Positions 25,466 to 33,923 of a stretch of DNA of 64,000 nucleotides are shown in pieces. The notes below the pieces were generated by a model, which was given only the letters and a program-made list of their open reading frames with translations, had not been told where the DNA came from and did not search any database. Position numbers and translations under genes: made by a program. Numbering within the stretch: position 1 is the first letter of the stretch; every line of letters begins with the position of its first letter. The stretch lies in NCBI RefSeq assembly GCF_031458075.1, contig NZ_JAVDXT010000008.1:3541-67540 (forward strand), read 5' to 3'. This stretch comes from Rhodoferax_B ferrireducens_A (GTDB lineage Bacteria > Pseudomonadota > Gammaproteobacteria > Burkholderiales > Burkholderiaceae_C).

Positions 25466-27829
25466 ATGCATTCCTGGCTCAAGAAACTGTTCTCGGCGGG
25501 TTCCAGCCCGGTACCGGCAACCCCACTCCCCACCCCAGCTGTAGCCCCCCCTGAGACCAGTGCCGACCACCGGCGCCGAGGCAACCGATTTTTGGACCAG
25601 GGCAACCTGGCTGCGGCCCTGGCCTGCTACCGGCAAGCCGTGGCGCTAGACCCCCATTCGGTCGACGCCCACACCAGCCTGGGGTATGCACTGCAGCAAA
25701 CCGGAGATCTGGTTGCGGCACAAGCGGCTCTGGCACAGGCGCGGCAGTTGCAAGCCGAAAGCTTTGACGCCGCATACCTGCTGGGCCAGGTCTGCGCGAG
25801 CCTGGACCAACCAGAACAAGCCATCCTCCACTGGGAAGCGGCACTCACCCTGCAGCCCACATTTGAGCCCGTGTACGCGGAGCTATGCCAAGCCCTGTCC
25901 AAGACCGGAGCGTGGGACAAGGCACTCAGCACGCTTGCCAGTGGCATGCAACGCTTCCCGGACAACGCTGCATTCCACTTCCTTCGGGGGAACCTGCATG
26001 CCCAGGCCCAGGAATGGAGCGAGGCGGCGGCGCAGTACGCAGCGGCTCTGCGCCTGAATCCGCAGTTAACTGAAGCCCACGGCAACTTGGCCGCAGTTTT
26101 CCAAGCCCAGCAAAATTGGCAGCAAGCCTTGGAGCAATATGAGCATGCCTTGCGGCGCAACCCTCGCGATGCCGCGCAGCTTACCGGTCGGGCAACCGTC
26201 CTGCTGCAACTCGGCCAGCATGCCCAGGCCCTCAGCAGCTGCCAGGAGGCGTTAGCCATCCTGCCAAACTCGGTAGAAGCCCACCGCATACTCGGCTACA
26301 TCCATCTGCAGACGGAAAACTACAGCCTCGCGGCCCAGCACAGTCGCAAGGCCCTGGAGCTGGCGCCCCGCAATGCCGATGCGCTGAACAACCTGGGCAA
26401 TGCGCTCGCCGCGCAGGGCGAATTGCACGATGCGGCGGATGCGTTGCGCGCGGCTGTTGCCATCGACGCCACATCCGCGGTATTCCACAGCAACCTGGGC
26501 GGCATCTTGTTGCTGCAAGGACGGCTGGAAGATGCCATCCATCACCTTCGCCACGCAACCACAGCCCCCCAAAGCCCGCTTTCGTCATTACAGAGCGCTT
26601 ACTCGAATCTGCTCTTCGCGCTGAACTACCACCCGGACCTGGGCGCGGAAGAAATCTTCGAAAGCTACCGCGCATACGAGCAAAGCGTGGGCACACCGCT
26701 GCGGCCCACTTGGGCACCGCACACCAATGACCGCCGCGTGGATCGGAGGCTGAAAGTCGGCTATGTCTCCCCGGACTTCAAAAACCACGCGGCAAGCTTC
26801 TTCCTTGAGCCCCTGCTGTCACAACACAACCGCCAAGTGGTAGAGGTGTATGCCTATGCCGAACTGGCCAAAGAGGATGCGGTCACGCAACGCTACAAGC
26901 AGTACGTCGAACATTGGGTGCCAACACAAGGGATGACAGATGCTGCGTTGGCCGAACGCATCCGCGCCGATGGCATCGACATCCTCGTCGATGCCGCCGG
27001 ACACACGGTAGGCAACCGTTTGGCCGTGTTTGCCCGCAAACCTGCCCCCGTGTCTGTGAGCTGGATGGGCTATGGATACACCACGGGGTTGCAGGCCGTG
27101 GACTACTACCTCACCGATGCCATCAGCGCTCCCGCCGGCTCCGAGACGCTTTTCTCCGAAGCGCCCTGGCGGTTACCCGGTGGTTATGTAGCCTACCGTG
27201 CCAGTGCCGCCATGGGCGAGGTGAATGCCCTGCCCGCGCTGGAGCGTGGCTACATCACCTTGGGCACACTCACGCGGGCGATTCGCATCAACCACCGAAC
27301 GGTTCGCGTATGGACGCAGATACTGCACCGCCTGCCCACGGCGCGCCTGGTCGTCGACAGCCGATCCTTTGAGGACCCGAAGATGCAAGCAGAAACCCTG
27401 GCCACATTCACGGCCCAGGGCATCGCTGCAGAACGTTTACAGATCGGCTTCCATAGCCCTCCGTGGGACGTGCTGCGCGGCATGGATATCGGGCTGGACT
27501 GCTTTCCACACAACTCGGGCACGACCCTGTTTGAAACCCTCTACATGGGGCTGCCCTATGTGACGCTGGAAGGCCGCCCCAGCGTGGGCCGGATGGGCAG
27601 CGCCATACTGCACGGCCTAGGCCACCCCGAATGGATTGCCCAAACAGAGGCCGACTACGTGGAGAAAGTCGTCGCCCTGGCATCCGACCTGCCGGCATTG
27701 GCGCAGTTGCGCGCAACATTGCGCCAGCAGATGCAAACCAGCGTCTTGATGGACGAACCGGGTTTTGCGCGCGCAGTGGAATCGGCGTATGCTGACATGT
27801 TCGCCCGTTGGGTCGCACAACCGGCGTGA
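25466..27829 (+). CDS. TPR protein with GT41 O-GlcNAc-transferase-like domain
   Basis: 787 residues. About 10-11 TPR units (about 35-385, for example AVFHSNLGGILLLQGRLEDA) precede a C-terminal SPINDLY/OGT-type domain. Its motifs are VGYVSPDFKNHAASFFLEPL, DILVDAAGHTVGNRLAVFAR, PVSVSWMGYGYTTGLQAVDY, and the sugar-nucleotide site DCFPHNSGTTLFETLYMGLP then VTLEGRPSVGRMGSAILHG. The start is ATG 25466; a TTG at 25457 is possible. It is predicted to O-glycosylate proteins, with sugar and target unknown. Its position among chemoreceptors makes a flagellar or receptor target a reasonable hypothesis, no more. It converges on a receptor gene with 29 bp between stops. Confidence 0.9.
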   Translation: MHSWLKKLFSAGSSPVPATPLPTPAVAPPETSADHRRRGNRFLDQGNLAAALACYRQAVALDPHSVDAHTSLGYALQQTGDLVAAQAALAQARQLQAESFDAAYLLGQVCASLDQPEQAILHWEAALTLQPTFEPVYAELCQALSKTGAWDKALSTLASGMQRFPDNAAFHFLRGNLHAQAQEWSEAAAQYAAALRLNPQLTEAHGNLAAVFQAQQNWQQALEQYEHALRRNPRDAAQLTGRATVLLQLGQHAQALSSCQEALAILPNSVEAHRILGYIHLQTENYSLAAQHSRKALELAPRNADALNNLGNALAAQGELHDAADALRAAVAIDATSAVFHSNLGGILLLQGRLEDAIHHLRHATTAPQSPLSSLQSAYSNLLFALNYHPDLGAEEIFESYRAYEQSVGTPLRPTWAPHTNDRRVDRRLKVGYVSPDFKNHAASFFLEPLLSQHNRQVVEVYAYAELAKEDAVTQRYKQYVEHWVPTQGMTDAALAERIRADGIDILVDAAGHTVGNRLAVFARKPAPVSVSWMGYGYTTGLQAVDYYLTDAISAPAGSETLFSEAPWRLPGGYVAYRASAAMGEVNALPALERGYITLGTLTRAIRINHRTVRVWTQILHRLPTARLVVDSRSFEDPKMQAETLATFTAQGIAAERLQIGFHSPPWDVLRGMDIGLDCFPHNSGTTLFETLYMGLPYVTLEGRPSVGRMGSAILHGLGHPEWIAQTEADYVEKVVALASDLPALAQLRATLRQQMQTSVLMDEPGFARAVESAYADMFARWVAQPA

Positions 27830-27858
27830 ACTAGCGCGCCGATCTCGCGCTCCCTGCC

Positions 27859-29418
27859 TCAGGCCAACGCCACCCGCGTCGGCAAGGAGAACACCGCCAC
27901 CGCGGCCACCAGGTCCTGCGCCTGGGTTTTCATGCTGCTGGCAGCGGCGGCCATTTGCTCGACCAGGGCGGCGTTTTGCTGGGTGGCCTGGTCGATCTGG
28001 GTGACGGCCTGGCCGACCTGGGACACGCCGGTGCTTTGCTCGCTGCTGGCGGCGCTGATCTCGCCCACGATATCGGTCACGCTGCGGATGGAGCGGACCA
28101 CCTCGGTCATGGTGGTACCGGCCTTTCCGACCAGCACAGTGCCTTGTTCCATGCGCGCCACGCTGGCCTGGATCAGCTGTTTGATCTGTTTGGCCGCCTC
28201 GGCGCTACGCCCAGCCAGGCTGCGGACTTCGCTGGCCACCACCGCAAAGCCGCGCCCCTGCTCACCGGCACGGGCGGCTTCGACGGCGGCATTCAGGGCC
28301 AGGATATTGGTCTGGAAGGCGATGCTGTCAATCACGCCGATGATGTCGGAGATCTGCTTGGTGCTGTGGTTGATGCCTTGCATGGTGGCCACGGCTTCGG
28401 CCACCACGGCGCCGCCTTGCGCGGCCACGCTGCTGGCCTGTATCGCCAGCTGGTTGGCCTGGGCCGCATGGTCGGCGTTTTGCCGTACCGTGGCGCCCAA
28501 CTGTTCCATGGAGGCCGCGGTTTGCTGCAAGGTGCTGGCCTGGCGTTCGGTGCGCTCGCTGAGGTCGTCGTTGCCCTGCGACATTTCAGAGCTGGCGCTG
28601 GAGACGTTCTCCGAGCCCTGGCGCACGCTGACCACCACCCGGGACAGGCTGGCCTGCATGGCAGCCAGGGCTTGCATCATCACAGCGATTTCGTCCTGGC
28701 CACGGGTGTCGATCTGCTGGCTCAGATCGCCGCGCGCCACGGCATTGGCGACCGCGCCTGCGTGCAGCAGCGGACGGGTGATGCCACGCACCAGCGCAAG
28801 GCCAAACAACAGCGCAAACAGCACACCAAAAACGATGGCCGCCAAGCAGACATTGCGGATCGCCTGGTAGCGCAGCACAGCCGCGTCGAAGTCGCTGCGC
28901 GCTTCGCCTTCCATCAGCTGGATCAAGGCCCGGATGTCGTCGCTGATCGGGTTGAACAGGGCGCTGAACCTGCCCAGCACCAGCACCTGGGCGGGCAGGA
29001 AGTCGTCATCGCGCAGAGCGGCCATGACGGGCTTCAAGCCCTCTTGCTGGAATTTCTGCCGCTTGGCTTCGAGTGCCTGGACGCGGCTTGCGCCCTCGGC
29101 CGACAGGGGAACAGCCAGCAAACTGTCCCAGGCCTTCTGCGATGCCGCGGTGATGGCATCGATGTCCTTGATGTTCTTGGCCACCACCAAGGGCGAGGGG
29201 TCGATCAAGGTGTCGGAGATGACCTGGCGCGCACGCATGCTGAGGAACTGGTAAGCCCCCACGGAGGCGATGGACTGCATCCTTTGCTTGTACATGGACT
29301 CGACGACGGCATTGGCCTGGGCGATACCCAACAGGCCGATGGAACCCACGGCCACCAGCAGGGCCGATAACACACCCACGAGTACCAGCAGACGGGTGGA
29401 TATTTTGAAATTTTTCAT
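27859..29418 (-). CDS. Methyl-accepting chemotaxis protein, 4-helix-bundle sensor (paralogue 1)
   Basis: A 519-residue chemoreceptor starting MKNFKISTRLLVLVGVLSAL (TM1 about 9-32). The periplasmic four-helix bundle (about 33-190) is followed by TM2 LAAIVFGVLFALLFGLALVR, HAMP (ITRPLLHAGAVANAVARGDL) and the signalling domain with IDSIAFQTNILALNAAVEAA. It ends LPTRVALA, with no docking pentapeptide. The first 23 residues are identical to those of the receptor at 29637, and the domains align throughout, indicating tandem duplication. The ligand is unknown. Confidence 0.93.
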   Translation of the reverse strand: MKNFKISTRLLVLVGVLSALLVAVGSIGLLGIAQANAVVESMYKQRMQSIASVGAYQFLSMRARQVISDTLIDPSPLVVAKNIKDIDAITAASQKAWDSLLAVPLSAEGASRVQALEAKRQKFQQEGLKPVMAALRDDDFLPAQVLVLGRFSALFNPISDDIRALIQLMEGEARSDFDAAVLRYQAIRNVCLAAIVFGVLFALLFGLALVRGITRPLLHAGAVANAVARGDLSQQIDTRGQDEIAVMMQALAAMQASLSRVVVSVRQGSENVSSASSEMSQGNDDLSERTERQASTLQQTAASMEQLGATVRQNADHAAQANQLAIQASSVAAQGGAVVAEAVATMQGINHSTKQISDIIGVIDSIAFQTNILALNAAVEAARAGEQGRGFAVVASEVRSLAGRSAEAAKQIKQLIQASVARMEQGTVLVGKAGTTMTEVVRSIRSVTDIVGEISAASSEQSTGVSQVGQAVTQIDQATQQNAALVEQMAAAASSMKTQAQDLVAAVAVFSLPTRVALA

Positions 29419-29515
29419 GCATTGCTCTTCACAACCAACAGCGGTTGGCCGGGAAGGTAGCCGATCAAGCTACATGTTTTGATGACAAACGCGCAAGCTG
29501 CGCGCAGCAGCACCC

Positions 29516-29568
29516 GCAATAGCAATAGCAATAGCAATAGCAATAGCAATAGCAATAGCAATAGCAAT
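29516..29568. repeat. Hexanucleotide tandem array (AGCAAT)n
   Basis: About 8.8 perfect copies of the 6-mer AGCAAT over 53 bp, in the gap between the two tandem receptor genes and about 98 bp upstream of the 27859-29418 gene start. The unit AATAGC also occurs in the arm of the adjoining dispersed repeat, so the array may have expanded from it by slippage. It is not a CRISPR. Confidence 0.9.
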
Positions 29569-29570
29569 AA

Positions 29571-29627
29571 AGATAGCAGCCCACGCAGGCGTTACCTGCG
29601 CCACAAGCCTAAAAGGCTTGAAATTTT
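29571..29627 (+). repeat. Dispersed palindromic repeat, copy F (between tandem receptors)
   Basis: ATAGCAGCCCACGCAGGCGT, then TACCTGCGCCACAAGCCTAA, then AAGGCTTGAAATTTTTG. It matches copy E through ATAGC-GC--ACGC and AAAAGGCTTGAAAT-type tails. The core GCAGGCGTTACCTGCGC is a partial palindrome. It lies just downstream of the receptor gene ending at 29637. Confidence 0.65.
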
Positions 29628-29636
29628 TGCGCAGCG

Positions 29637-31178
29637 CTAAGCAAGCTTGAAGACCGCCACCGCGTCCACCAGGTCCTGCGCCTGGGCGCGCATGCTGCTG
29701 GCGGCGGCGGCCATTTGCTCGACCAGGGCGGCGTTCTGCTGGGTCGCCTGGTCGATCTGGGTCACGGCCTCGCCGATCTGGGCCACGCCCGAGCTTTGCT
29801 CGGAGCTGGCGGCGGTGATCTCGCCCACGATGCCGGTGACGCGGCGGATGGCGTTGACCACCTCGGTCATGGTGGCGCCGGCTTTGTCCACCTGGGCGGT
29901 GCCGCGCGCGACCCGCTCGACGCTGGTGGATATCAACTGCTTGATTTCCTTGGCTGCGTCGGCCGACCGGCCAGCCAGGCTACGCACCTCACTGGCCACC
30001 ACGGCGAAACCGCGGCCCTGCTCGCCGGCGCGGGCTGCTTCGACGGCAGCGTTGAGCGCCAGGATGTTGGTCTGGAAAGCAATGCCGTCGATCACACCGA
30101 TGATGTCGGCGATCTTCTGCGAGCTGTCGTTGATGCCCTTCATGGTCTCCACCACGTCGGCCACCACGGCACCGCCCTCGGCGGCGACCTTGCTGGCACT
30201 GAGGGCCAACTGGTTGGCCTGTGTGGCGCTCTCGGCGTTTTGCCGCACGGTGCTGTTCAGTTCCTCGGTGGATGCCGCCGTTTCCTCCAGCGCGCTGGCC
30301 TGGTGTTCGGTACGGGCGCTGAGGTCGTGGTTACCCTGGGCGATTTCGGCGCTGGCGGTGGCCACATTTTCCGAGCCCTGGCGCACGGTCGCCACCACCT
30401 GCGACAGGCTGATTTGCATCGCGGCCAGGGCCTGCATCACCGTGGCGACTTCGTCCGTACCCGTGGTATCGATGCTCTGGCTCAGGTCGCCGCGGGCCAC
30501 CGCGTTGGCGACCTCACCGGCCTGCAGCAGCGGCTGGGTGATACCGCGCATCAGCGCCAGGCCGAACAGCACGGCAAACAACACGCCGCAGGCAATCGAG
30601 GCGACGAAGATATTGCGAATGGTCTGGTAGCGGGCCGCGGAATCCTCGTAAGCCAGGGCAGCCTCCTGCTTGGTCAAGACCAGCAAGGCGCTGATGTCTT
30701 CGGCAATGGGGTCGAACAGGTCGTCAAATTTACGCACTACCAGTACCCGGGCAGTGGCTACGTCAGAGTCCTTCAATGCGGCCAGCGCGGGACTCAGTCC
30801 GTCTTTCATGATGCGCTGGTGTTTGCCGGCAATCACTTGCACCAGCTTTTCGCCGTCCGGGCTCATCTCGACGGCCACCAGGGATTCCCAGACTTTGTTG
30901 CTCTTCAGGATATTGGCCTCGGCCTCGGCAATTGCCTTGGCGACTTTTTCCGGCGCCGGAGACAGCAGCGCGTTGGAGATGAGCTGCCGGTTGCGGGTGG
31001 TTAGAAACTGGAAATCGGCCACCGCGGCCTGGGCCTGCATGCGGTCCTGGTACATGGAGGCCATGGCGGCATTCGACTTGGCGATGCCAAACAGGCCCAG
31101 CGCACCAATCGCCACCAGCAAGGCCGACAGCACGCCCACCAGCACCAGCAGACGGGTGGATATCTTGAAGTTTTTCAT
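29637..31178 (-). CDS. Methyl-accepting chemotaxis protein, 4-helix-bundle sensor (paralogue 2)
   Basis: A 513-residue paralogue of the neighbouring receptor, with identical N terminus MKNFKISTRLLVLVGVLSAL. TM1 is about 9-32, the 4HB sensor about 33-190, TM2 about 190-212 (IACGVLFAVLFGLALMRG), then HAMP and signalling domain (IDGIAFQTNILALNAAVEAA, GEQGRGFAVVASEVRSLAGR). It ends DAVAVFKLA. The two sensor domains have diverged much more than the membrane and signalling regions, consistent with duplication followed by ligand diversification. No che operon is in the window. Confidence 0.93.
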   Translation of the reverse strand: MKNFKISTRLLVLVGVLSALLVAIGALGLFGIAKSNAAMASMYQDRMQAQAAVADFQFLTTRNRQLISNALLSPAPEKVAKAIAEAEANILKSNKVWESLVAVEMSPDGEKLVQVIAGKHQRIMKDGLSPALAALKDSDVATARVLVVRKFDDLFDPIAEDISALLVLTKQEAALAYEDSAARYQTIRNIFVASIACGVLFAVLFGLALMRGITQPLLQAGEVANAVARGDLSQSIDTTGTDEVATVMQALAAMQISLSQVVATVRQGSENVATASAEIAQGNHDLSARTEHQASALEETAASTEELNSTVRQNAESATQANQLALSASKVAAEGGAVVADVVETMKGINDSSQKIADIIGVIDGIAFQTNILALNAAVEAARAGEQGRGFAVVASEVRSLAGRSADAAKEIKQLISTSVERVARGTAQVDKAGATMTEVVNAIRRVTGIVGEITAASSEQSSGVAQIGEAVTQIDQATQQNAALVEQMAAAASSMRAQAQDLVDAVAVFKLA

Positions 31179-31348
31179 GCGCGATTACCTGCAGCTACTT
31201 GTAAGCAAATGTGCAGGGTAACCGAACCGCTGGGGCGTTTCCGCCGCAAACCACGCCAGAAGCGGCGGCCCCAGGGTAAAGCCGGATAGGTTTTTTAACC
31301 GCCCGCGATTGCCATTTTGGTATCGCGGTGGCGCAAGCCCCGAATGCC

Positions 31349-32713
31349 TTAGAAGGGCATCTTCGGCATGCCCTTCATGCCACCCATGCGCTTGAGCATC
31401 TTCATCATGCCGCCGCCCTTCATCTTTTTCATCATGTCCTGCATCTGTCCGAACTCGTTGAGCATGCGGTTGACCTCTTGCACCTGCACGCCGGCACCCG
31501 CAGCAATGCGGCGCTTGCGGGTGGCTTTGATGAGCTCGGGCTTGCGGCGCTCCAGCGGGGTCATGCTGTAGATGATGCCTTCCTTGCGGCGAATGTCGCG
31601 TTCGGCCTTGTCCATGTCCATGGTTCCGGCCTTGGCCGCCATTTGCGCGGGCAATTTGTCCATCAGGCTGGACAGGCCGCCCATCTGCTTCATCTGCTGG
31701 ATCTGGCCCAGGAAGTCGTTCAAGTCAAAGCTTTCACCGCTTTTGACCTTGGCCGCCAGCTTTTGCGCGGCCGCCATGTCGACACCGGAGGTGACTTGCT
31801 CGACCAGCGCCAGGATGTCGCCCATGCCCAGCACACGGCCTGCATGGCGCTCGGCGTCAAAGACTTCCAGGCCGTCGATTTTTTCGCTGGTACCGGCAAA
31901 CTTGATTGGCACGCCGGTCACATGGCGTACCGACAGCGCCGCGCCGCCGCGCGAGTCGCCGTCGGTCTTGGTCAGGATGATGCCGGTCAACGGCAGGGCA
32001 TCGGAAAAGGCCTTGGCGGTGTTGATCGCGTCCTGGCCTTGCATGGCATCGACCACGAACAAGGTCTCCACCGGCTTCAATAGCGCGTGCAGGCCCTTGA
32101 TTTCGTTCATCAGCACTTCGTCGATGGCCAGGCGGCCGGCGGTGTCGACCAGCAGCACATCGAAGTAGTGCTTGCGCGCGTAGTCCAGTGCGGCGGCAGC
32201 GATGTCGGCCGGCTTTTGGTCTGGCGTGCTGGGGAACCACTCGGCGCCGGCCTGCTTGGTTACCGTCTTCAGCTGTTCGATGGCGGCCGGGCGGTACACG
32301 TCACCCGACACGGTCAAGACCTTCTTCTTGCGCTTTTCAATCAGGTGCTTGGCCAGCTTGGCGGTGGTGGTGGTCTTGCCCGCGCCCTGCAGACCGGCCA
32401 TCAGGATCACCGCGGGCGGCTGGGCCGCCAGATTGATGTCGCTCACCCCTTCGCCCATGGTGCGGCTGAGTTCGCGGTTCACGATGCCGACCAGCGCCTG
32501 GCCGGGTGACAGCGAGCCCATCACCTCCTGGCCCAGGGCTTTTTCCTTCACCCGGGCGATGAAGTCGCGCACCACCGGCAAGGCCACGTCGGCCTCCAGC
32601 AAGGCCATGCGCACTTCCCGCAGCATGTCGGCCACGTTCGACTCGGTTATACGGGCCTGGCCACGGATTTCTTTGACTAGGCGGGAGAGTTTGTCGGTAA
32701 GGGCGGAGGCCAT
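31349..32713 (-). CDS. ffh: Signal recognition particle protein Ffh
   Basis: The SRP54 GTPase that targets membrane proteins co-translationally with 4.5S RNA. From ATG 32713 it has 454 residues: N domain (1-85), G domain with P-loop GLQGAGKTTTTAKLAKHL (about 106-123), DTAGRLAIDEVLMNEI, TKTDGDSRGGAALS, and a Met-rich M domain ending GGGMMKMLKRMGGMKGMPKM. The upstream in-frame extension lacks homology. It is divergent from the CcsA-like gene at 32908, an arrangement also seen with ypjD beside ffh in E. coli. Confidence 0.98.
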   Translation of the reverse strand: MASALTDKLSRLVKEIRGQARITESNVADMLREVRMALLEADVALPVVRDFIARVKEKALGQEVMGSLSPGQALVGIVNRELSRTMGEGVSDINLAAQPPAVILMAGLQGAGKTTTTAKLAKHLIEKRKKKVLTVSGDVYRPAAIEQLKTVTKQAGAEWFPSTPDQKPADIAAAALDYARKHYFDVLLVDTAGRLAIDEVLMNEIKGLHALLKPVETLFVVDAMQGQDAINTAKAFSDALPLTGIILTKTDGDSRGGAALSVRHVTGVPIKFAGTSEKIDGLEVFDAERHAGRVLGMGDILALVEQVTSGVDMAAAQKLAAKVKSGESFDLNDFLGQIQQMKQMGGLSSLMDKLPAQMAAKAGTMDMDKAERDIRRKEGIIYSMTPLERRKPELIKATRKRRIAAGAGVQVQEVNRMLNEFGQMQDMMKKMKGGGMMKMLKRMGGMKGMPKMPF

Positions 32714-32907
32714 AAGAAGTTTCCGGGGAAGGTTGTGTTGCCAGGCGACGCTCGAACGCAGACCCACAGAGGCCAGAACATAAACCCGCCAGAAACACCG
32801 CAGAACTGGCTACGCCAGGCTGCTGGTGTTGCCCCCGGCAAGGGGGTTGGCGAAAAGTGCGCAGCACTGGAGCCTGGGGGAGAGCCACTAATAGTTAAAC
32901 TGCGGCC

Positions 32908-33708
32908 ATGATTTTAACGACTGCGCCTCTTGCCACCGTGCTGCTGTTTGTGGCGACTGCGCTGGCCTATGCGGTGCCTGCGCTGGGTGCCGCGCACTTG
33001 AGCATGCGCGCCAGCCGGTCGGCCCTGTGGCTGGCCTGGCTGCTGCATGCCCTGGTGCTCAGCATCGGCCTGTTTGACAAGCCCGCACGCTTTGGCTTTG
33101 CGCCGGCCCTGTCGGTCACAGCCTGGCTGGTGTTGACGGTCTACGCGGTGGAAAGCCATTTGTTTCCCCAGCTCAAGGCGCGCTGGACCCTGGCCGGCCT
33201 GGGTGCGATCGCGGTGTTGCTGGCACTGCTGTTTCCGGGGAGCCCGTTGCATGCCATGGCCTCGCCCTGGTTGCCGCTGCACTGGGCACTGGGGATTGCC
33301 TCATATGGCCTGTTTGCCGCGGCGGTGGTACATGCTTGGCTGATGACCCGGGCCGAACAGCAGATGCGCCTGGCTGCCGACTCGCCCAGCGGCATTCCGC
33401 TGCTGACCCTGGAGCGGCTGACGTTTCGGCTGGTCAGCGCCGGCTTTGTCCTGCTGTCGGCCACCTTGCTGGCGGGCTGGCTGTTTGGTGAGCAACTGTA
33501 TGGCGTGAGCGGCTGGAAGTGGAACCACAAGACGGTGTTCTCGGTGCTATCGTGGCTGACGTTCGCGGTACTGCTGATCGGGCGCAGCCGGTTTGGCTGG
33601 CGCGGCCGTACCGCCGTGCGGGTACTGTACGCCGGTGCCGGCCTGCTGCTGCTCGGCTATGTGGGCTCGCGCTTTGTGCTGGAAGTGGTACTGGAGCGCA
33701 TCGCATGA
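32908..33708 (+). CDS. ypjD: CcsA/YpjD-family inner membrane protein (cytochrome c assembly-like)
   Basis: A 266-residue protein with about eight hydrophobic segments. It contains the WNHKTVFSVLSW heme-handling-like segment, LPLHWALGIASYGLFAAAVV, and conserved His residues of the CcmF/CcsA/HemX superfamily. E. coli YpjD is 263 residues and also neighbours ffh. The function in cytochrome maturation or heme handling is inferred. The PP0621-type gene starts inside its stop codon (ATGA, 4-bp overlap). Confidence 0.88.
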   Translation: MILTTAPLATVLLFVATALAYAVPALGAAHLSMRASRSALWLAWLLHALVLSIGLFDKPARFGFAPALSVTAWLVLTVYAVESHLFPQLKARWTLAGLGAIAVLLALLFPGSPLHAMASPWLPLHWALGIASYGLFAAAVVHAWLMTRAEQQMRLAADSPSGIPLLTLERLTFRLVSAGFVLLSATLLAGWLFGEQLYGVSGWKWNHKTVFSVLSWLTFAVLLIGRSRFGWRGRTAVRVLYAGAGLLLLGYVGSRFVLEVVLERIA

Positions 33709-33923
33709 AGCTGCTACTGGTCTTGGTCGTGCTGCTGTTTGGCGTGTGGCTCTGGCGCTCGCGGCGGATTGCCGACAAGCCGGCGCCACCGCGCCCTCCC
33801 AAAGTACTGCCCAGCATGGTGACCTGCGAGGTCTGCGGCCTGCACCTGCCCCAGACCGAAGCCCTGGTGACTGAACGCGGCGTGTACTGCAGCCCACAAC
33901 ACCAGCAGCAGGCCCAGCAGTGA
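33705..33923 (+). CDS. PP0621-family small membrane-anchored protein with cysteine motif
   Basis: 72 residues. An N-terminal transmembrane anchor MKLLLVLVVLLFGVWLWRSR is followed by a proline-rich linker and the C-terminal MVTCEVCGLHLPQTEALVTE then GVYCSPQHQQQ. The CxxC plus a third Cys and His look like a treble-clef-type zinc site. It resembles the PP0621 family often found beside pilS. It overlaps the gene on each side by 4 bp (ATGA and GTGA), so translation of ypjD, this gene and the kinase is coupled. Confidence 0.85.
   Translation: MKLLLVLVVLLFGVWLWRSRRIADKPAPPRPPKVLPSMVTCEVCGLHLPQTEALVTERGVYCSPQHQQQAQQ

Noticed and set aside
27955..29370. Plus-strand open frames of 300-470 codons opposite both tandem chemoreceptors
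   Set aside because: They mirror the GC-rich codon pattern of the receptor genes and give low-complexity products; the receptor frames contain intact signalling motifs.
29516..29568. Possible CRISPR-like array
   Set aside because: The unit is a continuous 6-bp microsatellite with no spacers and no cas genes nearby.
31299..31333. Hairpin CCGCCCGCGAT/ATCGCGGTGG between the ffh end and the receptor gene, as a terminator for ffh
   Set aside because: On the minus strand it is followed by TTAAAAAACC, not a T run, and the stem contains a bulge, so terminator function is not supported.
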